NCBI RefSeq assembly: GCF_002135415.1
Contig: NZ_NEGJ01000005.1
Location: 186,001 to 250,000, forward strand
Direction: 5' to 3'
Length of the DNA stretch: 64,000 nucleotides
Origin: Acinetobacter sp. ANC 3832
Lineage (GTDB): Bacteria > Pseudomonadota > Gammaproteobacteria > Pseudomonadales > Moraxellaceae
The notes beneath the pieces are model-generated. The model made no database searches and was not told where the DNA came from. It worked only from the letters and a program-made list of their open reading frames with translations. This document shows positions 19,535-29,300 of this stretch, piece after piece. The translations under genes were made by a program, and so were the position numbers. Position 1 is the stretch's first letter, and every line of letters begins with the position of its first letter.

Positions 19535-19894
19535 ATGAAATTTAATATCTACCATCCAGACTGCCCTTCACGCTTATTTTTTGAAAATATGGCGGATAAA
19601 TGGATTTTATTTATTTTGGATACTCTAAAACATGAAACCCAACACTTTAATTCTTTAAAGAAAAATATTATTGGAATTTCACCCAAAGTCTTGTCACAAA
19701 AATTAAAAATGTTGGAACGAGATGGCTTTATTTCACGAACAATGCTTGATACCCGCCCGATTCGTGTGGAATACGCATTGACACTTTTAGGTGAAGAATT
19801 GGCTCAAACGGCTTTTCAATTTAAGTTATGGGCTGAAAGTAATATGCTCAAAGTACTGGATGCACAACAACGATATGATCAATCTATGCAATAA
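19535..19894 (+). CDS. HxlR-family transcriptional regulator
   Basis: 119 residues, winged helix of the HxlR family: ADKWILFILDTLKHETQHFNSLKKNIIGISPKVLSQKLKMLERDGFISR is the recognition region with the typical GISPKVLSQKLK. A conserved cysteine near the N-terminus (HPDCPSRLF, residue about 10) is at the place where redox-sensing members carry their reactive Cys. It probably represses itself and the divergent flavin reductase through the palindrome at 19466-19483. Confidence 0.88.
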   Translation: MKFNIYHPDCPSRLFFENMADKWILFILDTLKHETQHFNSLKKNIIGISPKVLSQKLKMLERDGFISRTMLDTRPIRVEYALTLLGEELAQTAFQFKLWAESNMLKVLDAQQRYDQSMQ

Positions 19895-19952
19895 AATAGC
19901 TACCTCACAAAAACCATTTAAAATATTTATATTTTAATAACTTATATCAATA

Positions 19953-20762
19953 TCATCTCTTGGCTTGCATAAAACTTTGGACATATTCACTGTTTGGAAA
20001 TTGCTCTAAATCATCGATAGATCCTGCTTGTACAATTTCACCGTCTTTCATTAAAGCAACTTGCCCACCCAAGTTTTTAGCTTCATCAATATCATGGGTG
20101 ACAAAAACAATCGTTTTTTGTAAACGGTCTTGTAGACCCAATAATAAGCTTTGTAATTTTGTACGAATCAATGGATCTAATGCGGAAAAGGGTTCATCCA
20201 TCAGTAATATATCTGTTCCTGCTGCAAGCGCTCGTGCTAAACCAACTCGTTGTTGCATTCCTCCTGAAAGTGCAGAATGATAAGCCTGCTCATAACCCGA
20301 AAGACCGACCTCATTTAACCAATAACGTGCTTGTTCATCCATTTCAGCTTCATTCACACCACGAACTTTTAGTGCGAACTCTGTATTTTCTAAAACGGTC
20401 AGATGTGGAAATAAACCAAAATGTTGGAAAACCATACTGACACGCTGTTGTCTAAATTCTCGAAGTGATTTTTCATCTAAATTGGTAACATTCAATTCAC
20501 CCACCCAAATTTGACCTAAATCTGGTTCAATTAAGCGATTAATATGACGAATTAATGTTGATTTACCTGAACCTGAAAGCCCCATTAAACAATATATTTT
20601 TTGATTGGGGATGCTAAGATTAATTTCTCTTAGTGCAATATGACATCCGGTGTCTTCTTTAATTTCAATATTCGTTGCACCTTGCTTTAACAAAGACAGT
20701 GCTTGTGATTTATCATCACCAAAAATCTTGCTAATCGCTTCAAGTTTGATCCCATTTTGCAT
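19953..20762 (-). CDS. Betaine/proline-type ABC transporter ATPase
   Basis: 269 residues of the ProV/OpuAA family. Walker A GLSGSGKSTLIRHINRL, the Q-loop VFQHFGLFPHL, signature SALSGGMQQRVGLARAL, Walker B ILLMDEPFSALDPLIR and the H-loop VFVTHDIDEAK are all present. It lacks the two C-terminal CBS domains of E. coli ProV, so osmosensing through CBS is absent. The gene is 29 bases downstream of the fused binding-permease gene, forming a two-gene transporter operon. Confidence 0.9.
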   Translation of the reverse strand: MQNGIKLEAISKIFGDDKSQALSLLKQGATNIEIKEDTGCHIALREINLSIPNQKIYCLMGLSGSGKSTLIRHINRLIEPDLGQIWVGELNVTNLDEKSLREFRQQRVSMVFQHFGLFPHLTVLENTEFALKVRGVNEAEMDEQARYWLNEVGLSGYEQAYHSALSGGMQQRVGLARALAAGTDILLMDEPFSALDPLIRTKLQSLLLGLQDRLQKTIVFVTHDIDEAKNLGGQVALMKDGEIVQAGSIDDLEQFPNSEYVQSFMQAKR

Positions 20763-20791
20763 AGTAAGGCTTATCCTTTTATCTTTCGATT

Positions 20792-22639
20792 TTATCGTTT
20801 ATCGGCTTTTAAACGATCAGAATTTTTTGAACCATAAGCCTGTGTAATCCGATCAATAATAATCGCAAGGATCACAATTGCTAAACCTGACTCAATTCCT
20901 TGCCCAACATTTAGGGTTTGTATGGCTTGTAAAACATTTTCACCTAAACCAGGTGCACCAATCATCGAAGCAAGCACCACCATCGACAGTGACATCATAA
21001 TTGCTTGATTGATTCCTGCCATAATACTTGGACGTGCCAACGGTAATACCACCCAAAACAATTGCTGTCGTTTCGAAGTACCAAAGGCCTGCCCTGTTTC
21101 TTGCAATTCAGGATTGACTTGTTGAATCCCTAATGCCGTTAGGCGAATCAGTGGTGCAACTGCATAGATAAACGTTGCAAAAAGTGCAGGAACATTACCT
21201 AAACCAAATAGCATCAATATTGGAATTAAATATACAAAGCTCGGCATCGTTTGCATCACATCCAAGATGGGCTGAACGATTCGATATAGCTTAGGTTTCT
21301 GAGCAATGGCGATACCCACAGGGATACCAATCAATAGAGTCATAAGTACGGAACAAATCAATAAAGCGGTGGTTTGAATCAGTGCATCCCATAATCCAAA
21401 TGCACCGATCAGATATAAACCCAACATCGAGAATACTGTTAAAACAATACGCTGTGAGCCCAACCAAGCTGTGATACCTGTAAATACAATCCAAAACCAT
21501 GCAGGAAAAAATACCAATATTGATTGCACAGGCTGAATAAAATATTGTGCTAAAAAGCCACTAAATTGACGAAGTGGTTCTGCAAATTGTGTCACTAAGC
21601 TTTTAAGCCCGTGATTTAAAATATCTTGGATATCCCAATTCGGAAAAAAATGCTTTTGTTCAATTGTCGTATTTTGTTCAGTATCAAAACGCTTCAGCAT
21701 GTCTAGGTTTAACCATTGTTTTAAAAGCTCTGGATGATTCTTCAAGAAAATATCCGCTTGTTGCTCTGCCGTTTGCTTATTTTCATTCATCTCTAAAATT
21801 GCATGGTTTAATTGTTCTGGCGTAAATTGAATTTTTTCAAATAAATCGATTAATTCAGGATGTTGCTGCTTAAATTTCGTAGATACGGCAATTGATAATG
21901 TGGACGTTGGAAAACCTGATACACAGCTATTTTGATTGTCTTTTTTTAATAGATCACTCCAACATTTTTCATTATAAGCAGGAAATTCAATGGGTACAAA
22001 ATTGTACTTTGCCATGAGTCCTGTTGGTTGCCAATAATAAAATAAAATCGGTTTTTTCCTTTGATAGGCTGCTGAAATTTCAGCATCTAGTGCTGCACCT
22101 GTTCCGGGCTGAACTGTTTTAAAATTTTGATTGAGATGAGTATTTTGAATCAGTCTTTTATTAAATATTTCACAAGCCCATCCCGTTGGGCAATTTAAAA
22201 ATTGAGGTTTATTGCTTATTTCATTGTTAAATACTGAAGCGTATTTGATGAGATCCTGCTGAGTATTTAACTCAGGAAACTGTACTTTTAAATAGTGAGG
22301 AATATACCAACCTTGTGTGGCTCCCCCTTTTAAAGTATTGCCAATGACCTCAATTTTTTTTGATGATAAACCTTGCTGAATAACAGGTGAACGCCCAACC
22401 CATATTTCACCAATCACTTGTAAATCATCTTGAATCAATGCATTTTCTTGTGCTGAACTTGAACCAGACACTTCAACAACATTACAACCGTAGCCTTTTT
22501 CAATGATTTTTTTAAGGACAGCTGTGGTAAATTGACCACTTTCCCAAGTCAATCCTGCAAACTTAATCGGCTCTTTACACTCTGCGAATGTAAAACTGGA
22601 AATAAGTAAGCCAAAGCAAATAAGTAAAAGACGAATCAT
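20792..22639 (-). CDS. Fused substrate-binding protein and permease, betaine/choline type
   Basis: 615 residues. A signal peptide (1-19) is followed by a periplasmic binding domain of the OpuAC/ProX type (about 20-340, with WESGQFTTAVLKKIIEKGYG and YYWQPTGL, the tryptophan-rich quaternary-amine box) and then a membrane permease domain (about 380-615) with six or so spans and the EAA-type loop GQAFGTSKRQQLFWVVLPLARPSI. It pairs with the downstream ATPase to make a complete importer, likely for glycine betaine, choline or a relative. The fusion is known in this family but is not the E. coli arrangement. Confidence 0.88.
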   Translation of the reverse strand: MIRLLLICFGLLISSFTFAECKEPIKFAGLTWESGQFTTAVLKKIIEKGYGCNVVEVSGSSSAQENALIQDDLQVIGEIWVGRSPVIQQGLSSKKIEVIGNTLKGGATQGWYIPHYLKVQFPELNTQQDLIKYASVFNNEISNKPQFLNCPTGWACEIFNKRLIQNTHLNQNFKTVQPGTGAALDAEISAAYQRKKPILFYYWQPTGLMAKYNFVPIEFPAYNEKCWSDLLKKDNQNSCVSGFPTSTLSIAVSTKFKQQHPELIDLFEKIQFTPEQLNHAILEMNENKQTAEQQADIFLKNHPELLKQWLNLDMLKRFDTEQNTTIEQKHFFPNWDIQDILNHGLKSLVTQFAEPLRQFSGFLAQYFIQPVQSILVFFPAWFWIVFTGITAWLGSQRIVLTVFSMLGLYLIGAFGLWDALIQTTALLICSVLMTLLIGIPVGIAIAQKPKLYRIVQPILDVMQTMPSFVYLIPILMLFGLGNVPALFATFIYAVAPLIRLTALGIQQVNPELQETGQAFGTSKRQQLFWVVLPLARPSIMAGINQAIMMSLSMVVLASMIGAPGLGENVLQAIQTLNVGQGIESGLAIVILAIIIDRITQAYGSKNSDRLKADKR

Positions 22640-22792
22640 CTAGAACCTAATTATCAATTTTATATTTTAATGAACAACTAAAATTCCATTTAGTCACGAA
22701 TCGTTATTTTTACTTAAAATCTTTTCAATACATAGACTATAAATATCACATCAATATGAATCAATAGATAAAATGTTTATTTAAACTTCCAT

Positions 22793-22820
22793 AAAAAAGC
22801 CACCTCATCGGTGGCATCTT
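22793..22820 (-). terminator. Terminator after trmL
   Basis: On the minus strand GCCACC pairs with GGTGGC around a 5-base loop and runs into six T. It abuts the trmL stop codon. Confidence 0.85.
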
Positions 22821-23300
22821 TTATTTCAATTCTTGGAAACCCTGCTGTCGCCAAGCTTCATATAAAATCACAGCCGTTGCATTAGACAAATTCAGACTGC
22901 GTGAATTGGGTGCCATCGGTAAACGGATCCAATGTTTTTCAGGAAACATCATGCGTACATCTTCAGGCAGACCACGAGTTTCAGGCCCCATCAGCAATGC
23001 AACAGGACGATTCAAATCAGAGGTATGTGGTGTTTCAGAGCCTTTAGTGGTCAAAGGATAAATCGCATTCTGATCGATCCCTTGTTCTGCAAGATGCGCA
23101 ATACATTCAGCAAAATTTTCCCACACTTTCATGTGTGCCCATTCGTGATAATCCAAACCTGCACGTCTTAATTTTTTATCATCCAGCTCAAAACCCAAAG
23201 GCTTGACCAAATGTAATTGAGCTCCAGTATTCGCACATAAACGAATGATATTCCCTGTATTTGCAGGAATTTCAGGCTCAAATAGAACGACATGAATCAC
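22821..23300 (-). CDS. trmL: tRNA (cytidine/uridine-34-2'-O)-methyltransferase
   Basis: SPOUT-class enzyme that methylates the ribose of the wobble base of two leucine tRNAs. 159 residues (E. coli TrmL 157). Motif 1 FEPEIPANTGNIIRLCANTG, motif 2 VALLMGPETRGLPEDV, and motif 3 IRLPMAPNSRSLNLSNATAVILYE form the trefoil-knot SAM site. Single gene with a terminator at its stop codon. Confidence 0.96.
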   Translation of the reverse strand: MIHVVLFEPEIPANTGNIIRLCANTGAQLHLVKPLGFELDDKKLRRAGLDYHEWAHMKVWENFAECIAHLAEQGIDQNAIYPLTTKGSETPHTSDLNRPVALLMGPETRGLPEDVRMMFPEKHWIRLPMAPNSRSLNLSNATAVILYEAWRQQGFQELK

Positions 23301-23358
23301 GGGAGTTCTCGACTTTAATGAATGCTAAAAAACATAAAAATAAGCAATGATGATATTT

Positions 23359-24762
23359 CTATTGCCACTGTAATTGTTCGCGTAAGCTGACCACTTCACC
23401 AATAATGGTTAAAGTCGGTGCTTGTATTTGATGTTCTGCAACCTTAGAAGCAATATCCGCCAAAGTTCCAATCACAACTTTCTGCTCAGGCGTTGTACCT
23501 TTGGAAATAAGTGCAACAGGCATGTTCGGACGTTGACCATGCTCTATCAATTTCTGACAGATTTTTTCTAATCCCACCAAACCCATATAAAGCACTAAAG
23601 TTTGATGCTCATAGACCAACTCATTCCAAGGCAACTCAGGAGAGCCTTCTTTTAAATGTCCTGTCAGAAAGCGTACACTTTGTGCATAATCACGATGGGT
23701 TAATGGAATACCTGCATATGCTGAACAGCCTGATGCAGCGGTAATTCCAGGTACAACTTGAAAGCTAACACCTGAGGCGAATAACTCTTGAATTTCTTCA
23801 CCACCACGTCCAAAAATAAACGGATCACCACCTTTTAAGCGACACACTCGTTTACCTTGTTGTGCATATTTCACCAATAAATCATTGATGCCTTCTTGCG
23901 GTACAGCATGATTGGAACGTGCTTTACCGACATAGACTTTTTCTGCATCACGGCGACACAGTTCTAAAATCGGCGCAGATACCAAGCGATCATAAATCAC
24001 CACATCAGCTTGTTGCATTAACCGTAAAGCTTTCAGTGTCAGTAGTTCAGGATCACCCGGACCTGCACCGACCAAATAGACTTCACCTTTCGGTGTTTTC
24101 CATTCTTGTAAAGCCTGTTCAATCAACTGATCTGCTACAGCAATATTGTCATTGAACACTTGTTCTTTTAGAGGACTTGCATATAAGTCTTCCCAAAAAA
24201 TACGACGCTCATCAGGATTGATAATTTTTTCTTTAACAACTGCGCGCCATTTTCCTGAAAATTCAGCAAGCTTTCCCATACCTTGAGGAATAGTTGCTTC
24301 AAGTTGGGTACGAATCTGGCGGGATAAAACAGGAGATGTACCATTGGTCGCAATCGAAATAACCAAAGGTGAACGATCAACAATTGCAGGCACCATAAAA
24401 CGACAATGTGGTGGATCATCGACACTATTCACCAAGACATTTTCAGCTTCACAGACTTCAAAAACCTGTTGATTGGTAGATTTACTATCTGTTGCAGCAA
24501 TGACCAAGCGATATTGACGCAGATTTAAAGATTCAGGATTGTGTAGGTTTAATTGCTGTTCAAAGGTAGCTTGCAGATATTGCCCTTGCCTTTGTACGAC
24601 AATCTCTAAAAGATTCGCATCAATTTCAGGTGCAATCACGCTAATCACTGCACCTGCTTTAGCTAAGAGTACAGCTTTGCGATAAGCAATGTGTCCACCA
24701 CCGACAATCAGACAAGGTTGCTGTTGCAACTTTAAAGAGATTGGAAAAATATCCATATTCAA
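23359..24762 (-). CDS. cysG: Siroheme synthase (multifunctional CysG)
   Basis: 467 residues (E. coli 457). The N-terminal precorrin-2 dehydrogenase/ferrochelatase half has LIVGGGHIAYRKAVLLAKAGA and NSVDDPPHCRFMVPAIVDR; the C-terminal uroporphyrinogen-III methyltransferase half has YLVGAGPGDPELLTLKALR, VVYDRLVS-type sequence and RLKGGDPFIFGRGGEE. It supplies siroheme for the nitrite reductase NirB encoded in the same block, and stands at its downstream end, just after modC. This placement makes sense as part of nitrate assimilation. Confidence 0.96.
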   Translation of the reverse strand: MNMDIFPISLKLQQQPCLIVGGGHIAYRKAVLLAKAGAVISVIAPEIDANLLEIVVQRQGQYLQATFEQQLNLHNPESLNLRQYRLVIAATDSKSTNQQVFEVCEAENVLVNSVDDPPHCRFMVPAIVDRSPLVISIATNGTSPVLSRQIRTQLEATIPQGMGKLAEFSGKWRAVVKEKIINPDERRIFWEDLYASPLKEQVFNDNIAVADQLIEQALQEWKTPKGEVYLVGAGPGDPELLTLKALRLMQQADVVIYDRLVSAPILELCRRDAEKVYVGKARSNHAVPQEGINDLLVKYAQQGKRVCRLKGGDPFIFGRGGEEIQELFASGVSFQVVPGITAASGCSAYAGIPLTHRDYAQSVRFLTGHLKEGSPELPWNELVYEHQTLVLYMGLVGLEKICQKLIEHGQRPNMPVALISKGTTPEQKVVIGTLADIASKVAEHQIQAPTLTIIGEVVSLREQLQWQ

Positions 24763-24773
24763 AGACCCCTTGT

Positions 24774-25433
24774 TTATGATGAAAATTGATCAGTTGCAAG
24801 CATTAATTTTCCTTGTTCTAACATCAATATTTCAGCGTGTAAAAATACTAACTCATCTATATGGTGCGTCACATAAATCATCGGCAAATCAATTTCCTGT
24901 TTTAATCTTTTTAAGAAAGGTAAAATTTGCTGTTTTAATTGATGATCAAGCCCTGTCAGAGGTTCATCCAATAGCAATAAATGCGGTGAAGACAATAAAG
25001 CACGACCGATAGACACGCGCTGTGCTTCTCCACCAGAAAGCTGATGCGCTTTACGATGAATTAAAGGTTTTAATTCGAGTAAATCAACAATCTCATGAAA
25101 ATGAAATTTAGGATCCGCGTGTTTCACCTGTTTTTCTGCATACATTAAATTTTGTTGTACATTCATGTGTGGGAACAATAGTGCATTTTGAAAAATCAGC
25201 GCAATTTTCCGTTGATGCATGGGTACATGAATGTTTTGTTGGTGGTCAAATAAAATCTGTTGATTAAACTGAATGGAGCCTTGTGTTGGGTGTAATAAAC
25301 CGACAAGATTTTTTAAAAATGTACTCTTGCCACTACCCGATGTACCAACGATGCCCAAGAGTTGATCTTGCATTTCAAGCTGAATATTTAACTTAAAATC
25401 TGCCCTCTGATATTGAAAATCACACCGTAGCAT
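24774..25433 (-). CDS. modC: Molybdate ABC transporter ATPase, short form
   Basis: 219 residues. Walker A GIVGTSGSGKSTFLKNL, signature QLSGGEAQRVSIGRALL, Walker B LLLLDEPLTGLD, switch histidine YVTHHIDEL. It ends where the ATPase domain ends and so lacks the C-terminal Mop/TOBE domain that gives E. coli ModC its 352 residues. It lies four bases after modB, in a modABC operon. Confidence 0.9.
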   Translation of the reverse strand: MLRCDFQYQRADFKLNIQLEMQDQLLGIVGTSGSGKSTFLKNLVGLLHPTQGSIQFNQQILFDHQQNIHVPMHQRKIALIFQNALLFPHMNVQQNLMYAEKQVKHADPKFHFHEIVDLLELKPLIHRKAHQLSGGEAQRVSIGRALLSSPHLLLLDEPLTGLDHQLKQQILPFLKRLKQEIDLPMIYVTHHIDELVFLHAEILMLEQGKLMLATDQFSS

Positions 25434-25437
25434 AAAC

Positions 25438-26121
25438 TTATCCTGTTAATTTCCGTTGATATTTCTGCAAGATGAAGTAATTGGCGATCAGTGCAGAAAA
25501 AGCAAGAATTAAAGAAAGAATGACCAGACGCATTGCCATCTGTTCACCATCGGGTTGCTGTAAAAATGAATAGATGGCAATGGGAATAGTACGAGTTTCA
25601 TCAGGAATATTACCGACAAATGTCATGGTTGCACCAAACTCGCCTAGACTACGGCTAAAACACAAAATACTGCCAATCAAAATCCCAGGCAGTGCCAAAG
25701 GCAAATTAATACTGAAAAATACTTTGATCGGACTTGCTCCCAAAGAGCCTGCAATGTGTTCAAGCTGTTGATTCATCATTTGAAAAGACAGTCGAATTGG
25801 TTGCACCATTAATGGAAAAGCCACAATCATGGAGGCCAATACTGCACCTTTCCAATTAAATGCCAATTCAATACCCATTTGATGTAAATATTGTCCAATC
25901 CAACCTTTATTGCCAAATAAAATCAAAAGCAAATAACCCAAAACTACAGGTGGCAATACCATGGGTAATTGTAAAATCGCCTCAACTAAAAATTTAAGTC
26001 TGAATTCATAACGTGCTAAACACCACGCCAATACAATCGCAAAGGGAATGCAAAACAGCGTTGCAAAGCAGGCAACTTTTGCCGAAAGGTAGAGTGCACT
26101 TAGTTCTTCAGGGCTTAGCAT
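25438..26121 (-). CDS. modB: Molybdate ABC transporter permease
   Basis: 227 residues, five to six membrane spans, of the ModB family. The family region LPMVLPPVVLGYLLLILFG (about 52-70) and the ATPase-contact loop AGSLGASPIKVFFSINLPLALPGI (about 143-166) are clear, followed by RSLGEFGATMTFVGNIPDETRTIPIAIY. It is the membrane part of the molybdate importer that feeds the cofactor genes upstream. Confidence 0.95.
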   Translation of the reverse strand: MLSPEELSALYLSAKVACFATLFCIPFAIVLAWCLARYEFRLKFLVEAILQLPMVLPPVVLGYLLLILFGNKGWIGQYLHQMGIELAFNWKGAVLASMIVAFPLMVQPIRLSFQMMNQQLEHIAGSLGASPIKVFFSINLPLALPGILIGSILCFSRSLGEFGATMTFVGNIPDETRTIPIAIYSFLQQPDGEQMAMRLVILSLILAFSALIANYFILQKYQRKLTG

Positions 26122-26173
26122 CCTTTATCTTTATCCTTCTCACTCTTTGCATGTTTTATGAATTTCTTAGACT

Positions 26174-26932
26174 TTATTGATTCATGCTAAAACCATATTT
26201 TTGAAAGATAATTTTAGCTTGTGGACTACTTTTTACAAATTTTTCAAACTGTACTGCATCCGCATTTTTTTCACCCTGTTGGGTTAAAGCCAAAGGATAA
26301 AGAATCGGATGATGTGAATTTTCAGGGAATATCCCAATCACTTTTACTTTTTTGCTGATGAGTGCATCGGTTTTATAAACGATACCGACATCACATTCAC
26401 CACGTTCCACAAATGCCAAGGCAGAACGGACATCATCTGTACCGACAATGCGCCCTTTCAAACTATCGAGCCAATTGAGCTTGATTAAACTTTGTTTGGC
26501 GTATTTACCCGCAGGAACAGATTCCATTTGACCCGTGCACACATGCCCTTTAAAGGATTGTGCAAAATTAAAATTAGGTTGTGCTTTAAATGCGATATTT
26601 AAATTTTTTAGACTAATCAGCACCAATTGATTTGACAATAAAGCTTTGCTTTTATTTTCAGTAATCATTTGTTTTTTGATTAAATAATTCATCCAATCAA
26701 CATCCGCAGAAAAGAAAAGATCACTCTTTGCCCCTGCTTCAATCTGTTTAGCCAAAGCAGAAGATGCTCCAAAAACAGGTACAATATCGGTCTGAGGGTG
26801 TTGCTTTTCATAAATTACGGCAATATCTGAGATTGCATTGGTTAAACTCGCAGCAGCATATACCTTGACAGTTTCGGCCTGACTTAAATTGCATAGACTG
26901 AATAATACTGCTCCAATCATTAAATTCTTCAT
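26174..26932 (-). CDS. modA: Molybdate-binding periplasmic protein
   Basis: 252 residues with a signal peptide (1-19, ending SQA). The mature start ETVKVYAAASLTNAISDIAVIYEK is typical of ModA, and VPVFGASSALAKQIEAGAKSDLFFSADVDWMNYL carries the oxyanion-binding serines. It is 50 bases downstream of moeA and begins the modABC set. Confidence 0.95.
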   Translation of the reverse strand: MKNLMIGAVLFSLCNLSQAETVKVYAAASLTNAISDIAVIYEKQHPQTDIVPVFGASSALAKQIEAGAKSDLFFSADVDWMNYLIKKQMITENKSKALLSNQLVLISLKNLNIAFKAQPNFNFAQSFKGHVCTGQMESVPAGKYAKQSLIKLNWLDSLKGRIVGTDDVRSALAFVERGECDVGIVYKTDALISKKVKVIGIFPENSHHPILYPLALTQQGEKNADAVQFEKFVKSSPQAKIIFQKYGFSMNQ

Positions 26933-26982
26933 GCTTTCTCCAATTACGAATTATTGATATTGAGCGCAATAAATGCTTTTAA

Positions 26983-28284
26983 TTAGATGAAAAATCCATC
27001 TACAATTTGCCCTGCGTGTATTTTCTCCCCAGCAGGAATACGAACCAAAGCATTGGCGTGCATCAAATTGTTCAACATATGTGATTGTTGATTGGACAGA
27101 CTGCTGACTTTTAATGTTGCCTGAGCAAAACTGACAGTCATGCGTAAAATGCGTTCCCGTACATCGGCTTTTAAGTCGTGGGTCAATGCTGCTTTAAAGC
27201 CATTGGGAATATGTCGATGCCCCTGCAAAGCATTTAAAATGGTTTGAGTATAAATATGCATTCCAACATAGACCGCAGCAGGGTTTCCGGGTAAACCTAA
27301 TAAATAACAAACAGATCCATCTGTTCTGATAAATTCTGCAAACAGCATCGGCTTGCCAGGTTTTTGTTTCACTTTCCAAAATATTTGCTGAAAACCTAAA
27401 TCCAAAGCGACAGGTCGAATAAAATCATAGTCACCGACAGATACACCACCTGTGCTTAGAATCAGATCATATTTTTGATTTAAATCAGCTAATAAACTGT
27501 TTACGGCCTCGGCTGTATCTGCGACATGAAAAATATCAACTGTTTGATTTTGTTGTTGAAACCAAGCCTGAATAAGCGGTGCATTGGCATCAAAAATTTT
27601 CCCTGCTTCAAACTCTGCACTGCTTTTGGCGACTTCATCCCCTGTAATCACCACTGCGATTTTAGGATATTGATAGACTTGAACCTGTTGCACGCCTGCC
27701 ATACTCAATGAAGCAATGGCACCAACTGATAATTGTTGTCCTGCTTGTGCCAAAAGTTGCCCAACCGTAATTTCTTCGCCTGCATCCCGAATATCAGCGT
27801 GAATTTTTAAATGTTCTGTTATTTCGATGGATTCAGCATTAACAATTTGAACGATTTCCTGCCTTGCCACAGTCGTTGTGCCCTGTGGAATTTCAGCACC
27901 TGTGAAAATCCGTAGCGCTTGCCCTGCCTGTAAAGTTAATTCTGCGCTTTGCCCTGCACGAATTTCACCAATTAAAGTAAATTGGCTATGCGCTTGTATA
28001 ACCTCTTCTAAATGATTTTCTACAGGGTCAGCTGAATTAATCGCATAACCATCCACTGCACTTTGTGAAAATAAAGGTAACTGTATGGTTGAAAAAATAT
28101 CTTCGGCTAAATAACGGTTTAAGGCAGCATTCAAGGAAAGTGTTTCAGTACCTAAAGGTTGTATTTTTTCTAAAATCAAAGCTAAAGCCTGATCAATCGA
28201 AATCAATCCTGATTCCGTTCCACAGCCCGACTGTGTGGCAGACTCTGCTTGAAACGAGATTATTTCATTGATACTTTCACTCAT
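26983..28284 (-). CDS. moeA: Molybdopterin molybdenumtransferase
   Basis: 433 residues. Inserts molybdate into adenylated molybdopterin. Motifs: FSQSAVDGYAI (domain III), LRIFTGAEIPQG, the MoCF-binding domain ILSTGGVSVGDYDFIRPVA and KQKPGKPMLFAEF followed by LLGLPGNPAAVYVG. Its start overlaps the stop of moaCB by four bases (ATGA), showing translational coupling. Confidence 0.95.
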   Translation of the reverse strand: MSESINEIISFQAESATQSGCGTESGLISIDQALALILEKIQPLGTETLSLNAALNRYLAEDIFSTIQLPLFSQSAVDGYAINSADPVENHLEEVIQAHSQFTLIGEIRAGQSAELTLQAGQALRIFTGAEIPQGTTTVARQEIVQIVNAESIEITEHLKIHADIRDAGEEITVGQLLAQAGQQLSVGAIASLSMAGVQQVQVYQYPKIAVVITGDEVAKSSAEFEAGKIFDANAPLIQAWFQQQNQTVDIFHVADTAEAVNSLLADLNQKYDLILSTGGVSVGDYDFIRPVALDLGFQQIFWKVKQKPGKPMLFAEFIRTDGSVCYLLGLPGNPAAVYVGMHIYTQTILNALQGHRHIPNGFKAALTHDLKADVRERILRMTVSFAQATLKVSSLSNQQSHMLNNLMHANALVRIPAGEKIHAGQIVDGFFI

Positions 28285-29204
28285 TCATAACCACCTTGAT
28301 GCGGAATATTTTTTTGCACATCAAATAAATGAACCAACGCAGGTAAAATTGCGATTAAGGACTCCTTGGCACCCTGACGACTTCCCGGCAAAGTAATCAC
28401 TAAACTGTTATCAATATAACCTGCAACTCCGCGACTGAGTGCAGCATAAGGCGTGCGTTTCTGTCCAAAAATACGCGAAGCTTCCATCAAGCCGGGAATT
28501 TCACGCTTTAATAAGGGTTGAATCGTTTCTACGGTTAAATCTTTTGGCCCTAAACCTGTACCACCCACGGTTAAAATGAGCGGATATTGATTTTTCTGTT
28601 GTTCAATTAAAGCCAATAATTGTTCAGGGCTATCTGCAATCACTTGATAGCTGATATTGCTAAAATTCGCTTCCTGTAAAATTTCCAAAACATTTTGCCC
28701 TGCGGTATCGGGCTTTTTCCCCGCTGCGACTGTATCTGACAGCACAATCACCGATGCAGATAAAGCCTCTTTCAACGCACGAGTAAAATGCGATTTACCG
28801 CCTTTTTTCTTGTCTAATTTGCACTGATCCAAACTTAAATCTTCAGGCTCACAATGTGGTTTCAGCATGTCATAGAGGGTTAGACCTGCAAGACTCACTG
28901 CTGTCAATGCCTCCATTTCTACGCCCGTTGGGCCAATCGTTTCAACAGTTGCAATAATTTTTACATAATTTTCAAATAGTTCGAAATCCACATCTGCACG
29001 ATAAATCGGCAATGGATGACACAATGGAATCAGCTCATCGGTCCGTTTTGCTGCTAAAATGCCGGCAATACGTGCTGTTTTTAGCGCATCACCTTTTTCG
29101 GTATTGCCATTGCGAAGCAATTCAATGCAGTGTGGCGGTGCGTACAAAATACCCGATGCAATTGCAGTCCGATAGCTTTCCGCCTTCATACCTACATTTT
29201 TCAT
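28281..29204 (-). CDS. MoaC-MoaB fusion, molybdopterin synthesis
   Basis: 307 residues made of two enzymes. Residues about 1-145 are MoaC, the cyclic pyranopterin monophosphate synthase: GDALKTARIAGILAAKRTDELIPLCHPLP and TGVEMEALTAVSLAGLTLYDM, ending KKGGKSHFTR. Residues about 150-307 are MoaB/MogA-like: VIVLSDTVAAGKKPDTAG, LTVGGTGLGPKDLTVETIQPL and TLPGSRQGAKESL. The MoaC N-terminus is slightly short. The ATG follows GAAGGATATTGTC. Fusion places the first-step and adenylylation enzymes in one chain. Confidence 0.93.
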   Translation of the reverse strand: MKNVGMKAESYRTAIASGILYAPPHCIELLRNGNTEKGDALKTARIAGILAAKRTDELIPLCHPLPIYRADVDFELFENYVKIIATVETIGPTGVEMEALTAVSLAGLTLYDMLKPHCEPEDLSLDQCKLDKKKGGKSHFTRALKEALSASVIVLSDTVAAGKKPDTAGQNVLEILQEANFSNISYQVIADSPEQLLALIEQQKNQYPLILTVGGTGLGPKDLTVETIQPLLKREIPGLMEASRIFGQKRTPYAALSRGVAGYIDNSLVITLPGSRQGAKESLIAILPALVHLFDVQKNIPHQGGYE

Positions 29205-29300
29205 GACAATATCCTTCAGTGCTGATACAACTTTATAGGTTTAAAGCATTCTTTGAGATCATGATTGAAATGAATGCTGTTAATGCGATTCATCACGTTA

